The translations under genes were made by a program, and so were the position numbers. A DNA stretch of 64,000 nucleotides, from the NCBI GenBank assembly GCA_938045585.1, contig CALIAU010000001.1, forward strand, positions 248,001 through 312,000. The letters are read 5' to 3'. This document shows, in pieces, positions 1-8,960 of the stretch. Position 1 is the first letter of the stretch; the number at the start of each line of letters is the position of its first letter. The notes beneath the pieces were generated by a model. That model was not told the origin of the DNA. It saw only the letters and a list, made by a program, of their open reading frames with translations, and searched no databases. The stretch comes from an uncultured Saprospiraceae bacterium. GTDB taxonomy: Bacteria > Bacteroidota > Bacteroidia > Chitinophagales > Saprospiraceae.

Positions 1-19
1 AAAGAAAAGTAAAGTAAAG

Positions 20-769
20 ATGAATAAATTAATGTTTGGGCTGGTGTTATGTACACTGATGCTTGCTTCTTGTGGTGACGAGAAACCATATAAGGCAGAA
101 ATTGTAATAAATGCGGTATATGATGGAGAACCACTCGTCATGTTTAATGAATTCGCATACGATGATACAGAGTTGTTTTTCTCTCGATTGGATTTCTTCA
201 TGAATTCAATCACTCTCAAAGATGCTAATGGTGCTAGCATACCACTGTCCGAAGTTGAATTTGTGGATTTCACAGAGGGAAATAAAACATTAGAAGATGC
301 GACGGAGGGAATCCGGTTTTCATTTGATATAGATAAACCTAGTGCAGATCTTGAAAGTCTCTCATTTGGAATAGGTGTAGATGCAGAGACAAATACATCT
401 AAGCCTGCGGATTATCCTTCATCCAATCCACTGAGTCAGACTGGCTATTATTGGGATGTATGGACAAGCTTTATTTTCATGAAGCTTCAGGGACAGTTTG
501 ACGAAAATGCGGATGGTGCATTCGCTTTGCAATTCCTTTTCCACACAGGAACGGATGATCAACATAGAAATTTCGACCTGCCTATTAATGTAGAGTTTGA
601 TTCAGACAATGTAGCAACTATAGAATTGGAAATAGACTATAAGAAGATGTATGAAATTGATGGAGGCTTATATAATATTAGAGAAACTCCAGTGAATCAT
701 AGCCCAATGAACCCAATTCCCATGCTGATGCTGTCTAATAATTTATCTAAGGCACTCACAGTAAAATAA
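20..769 (+). CDS. MbnP-like copper-binding lipoprotein
   Basis: This 249-residue protein starts with a lipoprotein signal peptide whose lipobox is LASC (Cys18). The body resembles the MbnP family: an N-terminal beta-rich part with the GEPLVMFNEFAYDD type opening and a Trp/Tyr-rich core GYYWDVWTSFIFMKLQG near residues 140-160, a typical MbnP signature. In characterised methanotroph MbnP, a conserved Trp is oxidised to kynurenine by the di-heme enzyme MbnH and the product binds copper. The next gene, 2 bases downstream, is a MauG/MbnH-type di-heme protein, so the two very likely form an operon and work together in the envelope. The family call is by motif recognition; copper binding and the modification are inferred. 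Confidence 0.75.
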   Translation: MNKLMFGLVLCTLMLASCGDEKPYKAEIVINAVYDGEPLVMFNEFAYDDTELFFSRLDFFMNSITLKDANGASIPLSEVEFVDFTEGNKTLEDATEGIRFSFDIDKPSADLESLSFGIGVDAETNTSKPADYPSSNPLSQTGYYWDVWTSFIFMKLQGQFDENADGAFALQFLFHTGTDDQHRNFDLPINVEFDSDNVATIELEIDYKKMYEIDGGLYNIRETPVNHSPMNPIPMLMLSNNLSKALTVK

Positions 770-771
770 GA

Positions 772-1890
772 ATGAACTTTAAGCTCTATACCATAGTATC
801 CTTATTTCTACTCACGATCTTCTTTTCTTGTGAAGATCCCGTAGAGCCTATGGACAATGGTGTGGACCTAAGTAGTATTTCTTATAAACCGGAGGTGTAT
901 ACCTTAAATCCACCCTTTGGATTTCCCTTTTTTGAAGAGCCATCAGATAATACTCTGACTGTCGACGGTGTGCAATTAGGAAGACATTTATTTTATGATC
1001 CTATCCTATCTGCGGATTCTACCATGTCTTGTAGCTCTTGCCACCTACCCTCAGGTAGCTTTACTGATAATAAAAAAGTCAGCGCAGGTATAGATGGTAT
1101 TCCTGGTACCCGTAGTTCTATGTCATTAATGAATGTAGGATATTTCTATACAGGATTGTTTTGGGATGGTCGTGTAAATAGTTTGGAGGAACAGGCACTT
1201 TTACCTGTAGAAGATCCAATAGAATTGCATAACCAATGGCCTGACGTAGAACAAAAATTAAGAATTCTTCCCCTCTACCAAGAATTGTTTAGGAAGGCGT
1301 TTGGAATAGAAAATTCGAATGAAATAAATAAAGATTTGGCTGCAAAAGCTTTGGCGCAATTTGAACGCTCACTAATTAGTACTGGCTCCAAGTATGATAG
1401 AGTCATTGCAAACCAAGATGTGTTTACAGATGAAGAATTCCTAGGCTTTGATCTCTTCTTTGATGAAAATACGGATGTACCTGATGCAGAATGTGGCCAT
1501 TGCCATGCTCCGCCCTTATTTACCTCTAGTGAGTATTTTAATAATGGAATAGATTCAGTTTCTGATATCTCTAAACTAAGTCTCCTTGAGTTTGTAGATC
1601 CCGGACTAGGTGCGGTTACAGGGGATACTTTAGATTATGGTAAATTTAGATCTCCTGGCTTAAGAAATATTGAATTTACAGCACCATATATGCATGATGG
1701 ACGTTTTTCTACCCTAGAAGAAGTAGTTGCTCACTATAATTCAGGAGGCCACCCGGCTAGAAACCTGGATCAAAATATTACACCTTTAAATTTAAATCAG
1801 GAAGAAATGGACGCCTTAGTTGCCTTTTTAAAGACCCTGTCTGAGCCCGAGTTCTTAAGTAAAGAAGAACATTCAAACCCGTTTAATTAA
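772..1890 (+). CDS. MauG/MbnH-type di-heme cytochrome c peroxidase family protein
   Basis: This is a 372-residue lipoprotein (lipobox FFSC, Cys20) with two haem c motifs, CSSCH near residue 86 and CGHCH near residue 242, plus the family segments GRHLFYDP, LMNVGYFYTGLFWDGR and FRSPGLRNIEFTAPYMHDGR. This arrangement is that of bacterial di-heme cytochrome c peroxidases and the related MauG/MbnH oxidases that modify a protein partner. The gene follows the MbnP-like gene by 2 bases, which favours an MbnH-like role (oxidising a Trp in the partner) over hydrogen peroxide scavenging. Length is usual for the family. It acts on the periplasmic or outer-membrane side. Confidence 0.85.
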   Translation: MNFKLYTIVSLFLLTIFFSCEDPVEPMDNGVDLSSISYKPEVYTLNPPFGFPFFEEPSDNTLTVDGVQLGRHLFYDPILSADSTMSCSSCHLPSGSFTDNKKVSAGIDGIPGTRSSMSLMNVGYFYTGLFWDGRVNSLEEQALLPVEDPIELHNQWPDVEQKLRILPLYQELFRKAFGIENSNEINKDLAAKALAQFERSLISTGSKYDRVIANQDVFTDEEFLGFDLFFDENTDVPDAECGHCHAPPLFTSSEYFNNGIDSVSDISKLSLLEFVDPGLGAVTGDTLDYGKFRSPGLRNIEFTAPYMHDGRFSTLEEVVAHYNSGGHPARNLDQNITPLNLNQEEMDALVAFLKTLSEPEFLSKEEHSNPFN

Positions 1891-2200
1891 GGGGAAATCC
1901 TTCAAAAGCTCACCTAATAGCCTAAAATTATTGATATCTACTTGATAAAAATGGAGTTCTCAGCTTCGTTTTATTCATTCGACCATTCTTTTATAAATAA
2001 ATCGGAAATTTTATTCTCTCCCAGGACAATTAAAATATTTATATGTTTATAAAATTTGGGTCAATTAATGTGGTTCATGTTTGTTAATAGCATGAATATC
2101 AATGATTTATGGTATATATACTATCATATTATAAATAATAATATATAACAATGTCAAGTTATTGTATTTTTTTTGGGCGGATTTCGCCCTTATACTTGTA

Positions 2201-2469
2201 TTATGAATTAACCAAAAACCCGATAAAAGAATCGGTTGAGTTAAATTCAGATATGTTCATGGGATTATACTTGTTAAGGAAGCGTTGCAACAATGCAGCC
2301 TTTCCTTGACAAGCTTTTAAACAAGAACATTACAAATTTGAGATTGAGTTTTTAAATATACATATAGTGGATTGAGCACTCCACTCTGTAAAAAGTGCTC
2401 TCCTAACAAGGATATGTTCATGGGATTATAAAAAGAGGTCACAAATCGATAGTGGCCTCTTTCTTTTTG
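2201..2469 (+). ncRNA. Candidate structured non-coding RNA with terminator
   Basis: The roughly 630-base gap between two convergent genes contains a chain of stems: CCGAT/ATCGG (2220-2235), a 12-bp stem CTTGTTAAGGAA/TTCCTTGACAAG with one G-T pair (2270-2313), GAGCACT/AGTGCTC (2374-2400) and a rho-independent terminator (2431-2469). A competing stem AGTGG/CCACT (2366-2385) overlaps the third hairpin. The 20-base sequence GATATGTTCATGGGATTATA occurs twice, at 2250-2269 and 2411-2430. A TATACTTG box at 2191-2198 resembles the Bacteroidota -7 box. No ORF fits. I do not recognise a known family; 6S-like or species-specific sRNA are options. Exact ends are guesses. Confidence 0.45.
2431..2469. terminator. 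Rho-independent terminator, bidirectional
   Basis: The stem AAAGAGGTCAC/GTGGCCTCTTT (2432-2462) is followed by a T-rich run on the plus strand, and by CTCTTTTT on the minus strand. It can end both the candidate RNA on the plus strand and the convergent zinc-ribbon gene on the minus strand. Confidence 0.75.
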
Positions 2470-2520
2470 TACACTTCTTTTATCAACTTGCTAATTCCAA
2501 AACTTCTCGCTTTCAACAAG

Positions 2521-3264
2521 CTACTTTGCAACCTCACCTCGTACATTTTCATCATCAATATCCAGAAATCGTTCTATTTCCTGCTCTAGGTACAATTGTG
2601 TCTCTTTATTGAGGCCCTTGATCAACTTTATATTTTTGCCATTTTTTAGAATAGCATGTAAGCCATAGGCATAGTTTGCAACTCCATTTGTTGTGCTAGA
2701 TACATAGCGAGAGACAAATAATTGTTTGACGTCACGCGTAGATATTTCCACGTCTTTGCTAAACCAACTTAGGGGCTTTTGTGTAATGCTTATCCTATCA
2801 TCAGTTATGTAGATGTCTGTATAATTGATGAACATTTTCATAGTATTATATAGCAAACCCAAACCCACCATGAGATGAGCAGCCATAGGAAGCAGTCCGC
2901 CAAAATTTCCAGAAGCAATCATAGTAATCGCAAAGGGGAGTAGCATAACATTCCAAGCAACAGTAAAAAATGTCATAAAGTTAAAGCCGCCACCAGACTT
3001 TGACCATTTGACCTGAATGTCCAAACTGGATGGTGTATTTATAATTTCTGTACCCTCTGGAATTATCATTTCTGGCCTTCCACGCACGGCACTAAAAAAC
3101 GTATCGTCTTCAAGAAACATGACATTTTGACAATTACTACATTTGGCTAGAGTACTATTAATGTTAACCTCATCACCACTAATAGGGTGTCCACAATTGG
3201 TACAGTCCAGCTCTAGGGTCTTTAGTTTATGTTTCTTCTTGTACAAATCTTGAGATTCCTTCAT
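2521..3264 (-). CDS. Zinc-ribbon membrane protein of unknown function
   Basis: The protein has 247 residues. Near the N-terminus a CTNCGHPI and a CSNCQ pair (Cys positions about 21-45) form a probable zinc ribbon. Two hydrophobic segments follow (about residues 98-120 and 125-145), then a soluble C-terminal domain of PH-like or bacterial membrane-flanked character (YITDDRISI..., FVSRYV). I do not recognise a named family. It is divergent from the alkane monooxygenase gene with only 45 bases between start codons, so both must share this short promoter region. Confidence 0.6.
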   Translation of the reverse strand: MKESQDLYKKKHKLKTLELDCTNCGHPISGDEVNINSTLAKCSNCQNVMFLEDDTFFSAVRGRPEMIIPEGTEIINTPSSLDIQVKWSKSGGGFNFMTFFTVAWNVMLLPFAITMIASGNFGGLLPMAAHLMVGLGLLYNTMKMFINYTDIYITDDRISITQKPLSWFSKDVEISTRDVKQLFVSRYVSSTTNGVANYAYGLHAILKNGKNIKLIKGLNKETQLYLEQEIERFLDIDDENVRGEVAK

Positions 3265-3309
3265 GCTATTAAATTACAATTCTTTAACTTTAAGTAAAGC
3301 CGATGGCTG

Positions 3310-4353
3310 ATGGAATTTAAAGATTCAAAATATTTATGTGCATTTCTATTACCGACAATCTTTTTCCTGACCTGTAATATGGGGGGATATTGGAATTGGG
3401 CGGTTCCTGTTTTTGCATTTGGTTTTATCCCTATATTAGAAATGTTCCTTCCACAAGATAAGTCTAACTTCACACCAGAGGAGGAGGCAAATAGAAATGC
3501 ATCAAAGCTCTTTGATTTCTTATTGTATCTAAATTTACCCATTATATATATGGTGGCTGCCGTAGCCCTATATCTAATTGCAAGGGTGCCATTAACAACA
3601 GGAGAGGCTGCTGGCTTGGTTGTTTCTGCAGGCTTGATTCTTAGTTCTAACGGAATCAATGTTGCGCACGAAATTGGTCACCGTCCCTCTTTTTTTGATC
3701 AAACAATATCTAGGTTAATCTTATTGCCCTGCCTGTATATGCACTTTAATATTGAACATAATTTAGGGCATCACAAAAACGTAGCTACACCTGAAGATCC
3801 TGCAAGCGCACAATTGGGAGAAAACTTTTATGGCTTTTTACCCAAAACACTATTCGGTGGCTTTATGAGCGCATGGAGAATTGAAAAGAAAATACTTAAT
3901 AAGAAACAACTAGGAACCTGGTCTATACAAAATCGAATGCTCCAATTCATCTTAGTGCAAACGATCTATTTAGCTATAATTTTTGGAGTATGGGGGCTTA
4001 AGCTTATGCTATATGCAGTCGCGATTGGACTAATATCCTCAATCATGCTTGAGGCAATTAATTATGTAGAACACTATGGTCTTCAAAGAAAGAAGCTTCC
4101 AAATGGCAAGTATGAACCTGTACAAAGTCACCACTCTTGGAATTCTGATCACACCCTAGGTCGCATTATGTTATACGAACTTACGCGGCATTCAGATCAT
4201 CATTTTAAATCGACCAGAAAATTTCAGATCTTACGAACACACAAAGAAAGCCCTGAATTACCCTTAGGATATCCGGGGTCTATACTGTTATCTATGTTCC
4301 CACCTCTTTGGTTTATGGTTATGAATCCACGTGTAAAGAAAGTGATGAACTAA
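3310..4353 (+). CDS. alkB: AlkB-type membrane alkane 1-monooxygenase
   Basis: The protein (347 residues) is an integral-membrane non-haem di-iron hydroxylase that oxidises the terminal carbon of medium-chain alkanes or related lipids. All diagnostic histidine boxes are present: HEIGH (about residue 122), EHNLGHH (about 152), the family-specific NYVEHYG (about 255) and LTRHSDHH (about 295). Hydrophobic stretches in the first 110 residues and around 210-250 give the expected membrane helices. No rubredoxin gene lies in the window, so its electron donor must be encoded elsewhere. An OmpP1/FadL-type porin gene lies just downstream on the other strand, which fits hydrophobic substrate uptake but may be chance. 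Confidence 0.9.
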   Translation: MEFKDSKYLCAFLLPTIFFLTCNMGGYWNWAVPVFAFGFIPILEMFLPQDKSNFTPEEEANRNASKLFDFLLYLNLPIIYMVAAVALYLIARVPLTTGEAAGLVVSAGLILSSNGINVAHEIGHRPSFFDQTISRLILLPCLYMHFNIEHNLGHHKNVATPEDPASAQLGENFYGFLPKTLFGGFMSAWRIEKKILNKKQLGTWSIQNRMLQFILVQTIYLAIIFGVWGLKLMLYAVAIGLISSIMLEAINYVEHYGLQRKKLPNGKYEPVQSHHSWNSDHTLGRIMLYELTRHSDHHFKSTRKFQILRTHKESPELPLGYPGSILLSMFPPLWFMVMNPRVKKVMN

Positions 4354-4432
4354 GCCAATTAATATGAGTAGGTGTGCTATGAATCCTTAAAGTTGTACTT
4401 AAACTATGTAAGCATGGATTTGTTTTGCATGA

Positions 4433-4460
4433 GCCTGGCTGCTTACGCACGTAGGCAGGC
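4433..4460. repeat. Palindromic repeat, degenerate copy
   Basis: The sequence begins GCCTGGCTGC and ends GTAGGCAGGC and forms an imperfect palindrome related to the perfect copy at 56490-56517 and to three copies at 9005-9124. It lies in the 250-base gap after alkB, followed by other short palindromes (GAGCAATGCAATTGCTC, AGGGGCATGCCCCT). It is not inside a gene. Confidence 0.6.
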
Positions 4461-4605
4461 AACATGAAAGGGAGCAATGCAATTGCTCGTCCAAAGGAGC
4501 GAATAGCGAGTTTGGAATACTGCGACCCTTTTCTGAAAGAAAAGGGGCATGCCCCTATATATAATAAAATAGTTCTAGTGTCTAGCGTCTATAGTCTTGG
4601 TCCAC

Positions 4606-6078
4606 TTAAATCTTATACCCAAACGTCAATAAAAACTTATTAAACGACTTGTCAAGTAATACATTCTGAGGTACCCCAAAGGAAGAATCGACTAAGTAAG
4701 GCGAATACCCTTCCGTACTAGTGCTCAGTCTATAGGCTACATCTATAAAGAATCTATTTGCTCTAAAACCTAAACCAGTAGAATATATCTTATTGAAGGT
4801 GTTATTTTCATCTACCGCAAATGGAGATCCCTCTAAAATTAAGCCTGCACGTAGACGCAGTTTTTTTATAGCTACCTCGCCTCCAAAGGAATAGTTAAGT
4901 GCCTTGTCTAACTGAAACTCAAGTTCTTCATTCACTGCACGTTCTCCTGGAAAATCTGTATCGAATCCAAAGCTTGCAGAACTATAATCCTTGTAGTCTA
5001 CAGAAGCGGAAAGAAAGCCATTAATATCATTTACGCTAAACAGGTAAGAGAGTCCAGCATTTGCTTTCCACGGCGTTCTGAGGCTGTAAGTAAAGGTGCC
5101 GTTTGGAGAAGATTCATTCCGAGAAAAGGTTTGGTCCTCAAAGGTGTAAGAATAACCTACTACCGTATTAAAGTCCTCTGTTATAGAATAGAATGTAGGT
5201 GATTCTACAGATAGACCTAATCGTATTTTTCTATTTGGGTGTATAATCGTTCCTAACTTTAAATTTATACCTGTTCCTCCTACCGCAAGACTTTCTTGGA
5301 AACGTAATCCATTGAATACTGGGATATCATCTGCATTGTCTAATTCTTGGTAGTTTTTATTTTCTTCATAGGCCAAGAAAGGTACACCTATGCCTACACC
5401 TATTGAAAACTTCTCCTTGATATTACCAGCCCATCCAAAAACTAGTTCATATATACCTCCGTCGCGTTCTACTTCTTGCTGTTTAGCTATGATATCCGTA
5501 GGTTCTATATCTCTTAAATAATCACCATAGTTAGGGTCATAATCATAAATGACCTCCGCATCAAAAGCTGGCCCCAGTTCAAAATCATCTAATTGTTCAG
5601 GGGGAAGATCTAAGCTTTGCGCGTACCAACGATCGGTGATGCTTCCCTGTGTTGCACCGGAAAAGCTAAACTGTTCATCGAACTCTGCAATTCTATTTAT
5701 CCCGATAGCAAAATTGGAAGTTTTCAATGAGGATGCAGGATTCCTTCGTCCGGCATGCACAAAACCTATGTTATCCACATAGAACTTAGTATTAGATCTA
5801 GTTTGCGCTGGAACGCCTTCTAGAGTTGCCTCATCCGTTCCAAAGAATAGGGAAGGTGTAACAGTAAACTCTGATTTGCGATACGTGGCTAGGCCAGCTG
5901 GATTTATACTCAATACCGAGAAATCTGCCCCTAGAGATGAGTAGGCTCCTCCTACGCTTACAGTTCTTGCAGTACCGCTGACTAAGGTTTGGGAATAGCG
6001 AAGTGCATCAGAAAAATTCTGAGCGTGCAGTCCATAGAAACTTAGAAATAGTAATATGCTCGTAATCTTTATCTTCAT
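4606..6078 (-). CDS. OmpP1/FadL-family outer membrane transporter
   Basis: The 490-residue protein has a signal peptide (to about residue 19, LHAQ) followed by NFSDALRYSQ and the Bacteroidota FadL-like signature GTARTVSVGGAYSSLGADFS then SINPAGLA. The rest alternates beta-strands ending in an aromatic C-terminus (LTFGYKI), as in a 14-strand outer membrane barrel. Family members move long-chain fatty acids or hydrocarbons across the outer membrane. It is transcribed away from the secreted Arg/Ser-rich gene across a terminator and is convergent with alkB, so a shared role with AlkB is possible but unproven. Confidence 0.85.
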   Translation of the reverse strand: MKIKITSILLFLSFYGLHAQNFSDALRYSQTLVSGTARTVSVGGAYSSLGADFSVLSINPAGLATYRKSEFTVTPSLFFGTDEATLEGVPAQTRSNTKFYVDNIGFVHAGRRNPASSLKTSNFAIGINRIAEFDEQFSFSGATQGSITDRWYAQSLDLPPEQLDDFELGPAFDAEVIYDYDPNYGDYLRDIEPTDIIAKQQEVERDGGIYELVFGWAGNIKEKFSIGVGIGVPFLAYEENKNYQELDNADDIPVFNGLRFQESLAVGGTGINLKLGTIIHPNRKIRLGLSVESPTFYSITEDFNTVVGYSYTFEDQTFSRNESSPNGTFTYSLRTPWKANAGLSYLFSVNDINGFLSASVDYKDYSSASFGFDTDFPGERAVNEELEFQLDKALNYSFGGEVAIKKLRLRAGLILEGSPFAVDENNTFNKIYSTGLGFRANRFFIDVAYRLSTSTEGYSPYLVDSSFGVPQNVLLDKSFNKFLLTFGYKI

Positions 6079-6125
6079 GGAATGTTGATTTATTGCTTAA
6101 TTGGTGGGTAAAAATAGCTTTAAAA

Positions 6126-6153
6126 AAAAGGGTGGAAAAATTTTCCCACCCTT
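6126..6153 (-). terminator. Terminator after the Arg/Ser-rich protein gene
   Basis: A near-perfect palindrome with stem AAAGGGTGG/CCACCCTTT is followed on the minus strand by a run of T. It lies downstream of the gene ending at 6220 and upstream of the OmpP1 gene start at 6078, so it separates the two transcripts. Confidence 0.8.
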
Positions 6154-6219
6154 TCTATATCGCGTTATTCGTTGGGGATAAACCGTAATTTAAATCCTAA
6201 CGATATGTGTATCTGTTTT

Positions 6220-7191
6220 CTATCCTCTTCCGCCTCTTCTTGCTCCAGAAGATCTACTTGAGCTTCTGCTACTTCCTCCTGATCTCGCTGAACTTCTTGA
6301 AGAAGATCCGCTTCTTGAGAATGAAGATCTGTTAGAACTTCTGCTGCTTGATCTTGCGCTAGAGTTGTTAGAACTTCTGCTGCCTGATCTTGCACTTGAT
6401 CTATTTGTTGATCTCGCTGAACTTCTTGTGCTCTGTCTTCTAGAGTCACCATTGTAAGTATCAGAGCTTCTTGTATTGCTACGTGTTGTAGTCGTTCTGT
6501 TTCTTCTGCTCTGTCTATCAGAATTTCTGATAGTTCTAGGTCCAGTTCTTGCTGTGCCTGTTGATCTTACTCCTCTTGTAGAACTTGATGCAGCTCCGTA
6601 AGAACGTCTTCCAAAGTTTGCATTTGCTCTTGCTGCCTGTGCAGAGTTAGCGAAAGCACCTCCTCCAGAATTATAACCTGGGCTACATGGATTTCCTAAT
6701 CCGCTGTTGTAGCTGTAGAAATTATAGCTGTTGTATGAGCTGTATGGATTTCCAAAGTTTCCTACATTTCCATAGAATCCAGCACCATATGGATTGAATC
6801 CAATTCTTCTCGTTCTATATGGGTTAGCCCATCTTGTGTTACCAAAAGTTAAGTACACTACTGTTCTTGGGTTGTAGTAAGAATCTGCATACCAGTTTCT
6901 TGTATTGTACCCATTTGCGTAGTAGTAGTTAGAATAGTAAGGATTGTAAAAACCTGAAAATGCAGGTCTTGAAAATCTTCTTATTCTTGAAGAGTAATAG
7001 TAATCCTCATAATCATCATAATCATACTCAGAGTCGTCATAATCGTACGAATCTTCATCATAATCATAATCATCATAAGCTAATTCAGCTGCATCCTCAT
7101 CAGGATTATAATACAGGTCATCAAATTGAGCTGTTGCTAGCTGAACGGATCCAAAAAGGATTGCGATAAGTGCTAAAATATTTGTTTTCAT
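6220..7191 (-). CDS. Secreted low-complexity protein, Asp/Tyr-rich then Arg/Ser-rich
   Basis: The 323-residue product has a signal peptide (to about residue 21, ATAQ). Residues 25-65 are extremely acidic and Tyr-rich (DDYDYDEDSYDYDD pattern). Residues 70-190 are rich in Tyr, Asn, Gly and Phe. Residues 190-323 are an Arg/Ser-dominated tail (repeated RSS, ARS, SSR) ending in GARRGGRG. The opposed charges suggest self-association or binding of polyanions or cell-wall material outside the cytoplasm; this is inference. I recognise no family domain. A reading frame overlapping its 3' half is a shadow of the repeats. Confidence 0.7.
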   Translation of the reverse strand: MKTNILALIAILFGSVQLATAQFDDLYYNPDEDAAELAYDDYDYDEDSYDYDDSEYDYDDYEDYYYSSRIRRFSRPAFSGFYNPYYSNYYYANGYNTRNWYADSYYNPRTVVYLTFGNTRWANPYRTRRIGFNPYGAGFYGNVGNFGNPYSSYNSYNFYSYNSGLGNPCSPGYNSGGGAFANSAQAARANANFGRRSYGAASSSTRGVRSTGTARTGPRTIRNSDRQSRRNRTTTTRSNTRSSDTYNGDSRRQSTRSSARSTNRSSARSGSRSSNNSSARSSSRSSNRSSFSRSGSSSRSSARSGGSSRSSSRSSGARRGGRG

Positions 7192-7224
7192 GTTATTACG
7201 ATTTATAGTAATTAATTCGACTCT

Positions 7225-7253
7225 CTTGCTTACTATGCAATTTATTACTTTTG
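7225..7253 (+). promoter_or_regulatory. Probable sigma-A promoter upstream of proS
   Basis: CTTG (7225-7228) and TACTTTTG (7246-7253, matching TAnnTTTG) are separated by 17 bases, close to the Bacteroidota -33/-7 arrangement. It points towards proS, whose start is about 160 bases further on, so a leader would be present. Confidence 0.45.
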
Positions 7254-7417
7254 CATAAACTTTACCGTTAAAACTCTATTAAAGTCGGGATTAATCGGCG
7301 TTAAAAAAAATTAAAGTCCATTTCATTAAATAAACTACCATTATGACGCTAGAAATGACTGTAAAGTTCGAGTTTCAAAGCTTATTATTGTTTTTTTAAC
7401 AAATTTCACAGATTATT

Positions 7418-8884
7418 ATGGCGAAAGAGATCACAAGTAGAGAAGAAAATTATTCCCAATGGTACAATGATATCATAAAAAAGGCCGGATTAGCCGATAA
7501 TTCAGCCGTCAGGGGCTGTATGGTCATAAAACCCTATGGTTTTGCCATTTGGGAGAATATGAAGGCAGAATTAGACAGAATGTTCAAGGAAACAGGGCAT
7601 GTCAATGCTTATTTCCCACTTTTTATACCCAAAAGCTTCCTGAGCAAGGAGGCAGACCATGTAGAAGGATTTGCAAAGGAATGCGCTGTGGTTACTCACC
7701 ACAGATTGATGAATAATCCAGATGGCAGTGGAGTAGTGGTAGATCCTAGCTCAAAATTAGAAGAAGAGCTCATAGTACGACCTACATCTGAAACTATTAT
7801 TTGGAATACCTATAAAGATTGGATTAAGTCCTATAGAGACCTTCCCCTCCTTATCAACCAATGGGCAAACGTCGTGCGGTGGGAGATGCGGACCAGACCA
7901 TTTTTAAGAACTACCGAATTTCTTTGGCAAGAGGGGCACACAGCACATGCCACGAAGGATGAAGCCATAGCAGAATCAAGACTTATCCATGATGTTTATG
8001 CAAAATTTGCAGAGGAATATATGGCTATGCCGGTAATCCAGGGTAGTAAGTCTGAGAACGAACGGTTTGCTGGAGCAGTAGAGACCTATACCATAGAAGC
8101 CTTAATGCAGGATGGGAAGGCGCTTCAGGCAGGGACATCACACTTTCTTGGACAAAACTTTGCCAAGGCTTTCGATGTGAAATTTTCTAATGATAAGAAT
8201 ACAGAAGAGCATGTATGGGCAACATCATGGGGAGTATCCACGCGTTTAGTGGGCGGACTCATTATGACCCATTCGGATGATGAAGGTTTGGTACTACCTC
8301 CTAAATTAGCTCCATATCAGGTGGTGATTGTGCCTATTCCTAAACCCCTGCCAGAGCTCATGGAAACTATTGACAAATTCGAACAAGAATTGAAGGATGC
8401 TGGCATACGCGTGCTCGTGGACAGAGACGAGAAAAAGAGACCAGGCTTTAAGTTTGCAGAATACGAGATGAAAGGAATCCCTATCCGTTTTGGCATAGGA
8501 CCTAGAGACTTGGAGAAGGGGCAGATTGAGGTAGCACGAAGGGATACGAAAGAAAAGTCAGCAGTAGCTATGGAAGGTATCATAGCACATGCGAAACAAC
8601 TGCTCGAAGAAATCCAGAATAATCTTTTTGAACGTGCTAAGAATTTTAGATCGGAACATTACTCTTCAGCAGAAACTTTCGATGAGTTTAAAGAGATATT
8701 GGAGAAGAAAGGTGGGTTTATAGAAGCGCATTGGGATGGCACCGTTGAAACAGAATTGAAGATTAAAGAACAGACGAAGGCAACGATTCGATGCATTCCA
8801 TTGGATGCTAAGCAAGAAGAAGGCAAGTGTATCTTAACAGGTGCACCATCCAAACAGAAAGTCATTTTCGCAAAGTCCTACTAA
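7418..8884 (+). CDS. proS: Prolyl-tRNA synthetase, short archaeal/eukaryote type
   Basis: The 488-residue enzyme charges tRNA-Pro with proline. It opens with [14 protein letters not shown], then [15 protein letters not shown] (motif 1 region), [33 protein letters not shown] (motif 2) and [17 protein letters not shown] (motif 3), followed by the anticodon-binding domain (VVIVPIPKP...) and the extra C-terminal zinc-binding-like domain typical of this type. It lacks the long editing insertion of E. coli type ProRS. This short form is standard in Bacteroidota. A terminator follows directly. The window also carries a tRNA-Pro(UGG) gene at 30 kb. Confidence 0.97.
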   Translation: MAKEITSREENYSQWYNDIIKKAGLADNSAVRGCMVIKPYGFAIWENMKAELDRMFKETGHVNAYFPLFIPKSFLSKEADHVEGFAKECAVVTHHRLMNNPDGSGVVVDPSSKLEEELIVRPTSETIIWNTYKDWIKSYRDLPLLINQWANVVRWEMRTRPFLRTTEFLWQEGHTAHATKDEAIAESRLIHDVYAKFAEEYMAMPVIQGSKSENERFAGAVETYTIEALMQDGKALQAGTSHFLGQNFAKAFDVKFSNDKNTEEHVWATSWGVSTRLVGGLIMTHSDDEGLVLPPKLAPYQVVIVPIPKPLPELMETIDKFEQELKDAGIRVLVDRDEKKRPGFKFAEYEMKGIPIRFGIGPRDLEKGQIEVARRDTKEKSAVAMEGIIAHAKQLLEEIQNNLFERAKNFRSEHYSSAETFDEFKEILEKKGGFIEAHWDGTVETELKIKEQTKATIRCIPLDAKQEEGKCILTGAPSKQKVIFAKSY

Positions 8885-8900
8885 GACCATTGTATGAAAT

Positions 8901-8948
8901 AAAAGCTTATCAAGAAGGTGTAATTGCCATTTTGATAGGCTTTTTTTA
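8901..8948 (+). terminator. proS terminator
   Basis: The stem AAGCTTATCAA/TTGATAGGCTT (8903-8942) is followed by seven T, 17 bases after the proS stop codon. Confidence 0.85.
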
Positions 8949-8960
8949 TTCTATTTTTTT

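Noticed and set aside
3261-3659. 132-codon minus-strand frame opposite alkB
   Set aside because: It overlaps the conserved alkB coding sequence and shows no domain.
6165-6452. 95-codon Gln/Glu/Asp-rich frame on the minus strand
   Set aside because: It is the Arg/Ser-repeat part of the secreted protein read in another frame and has no independent start context.
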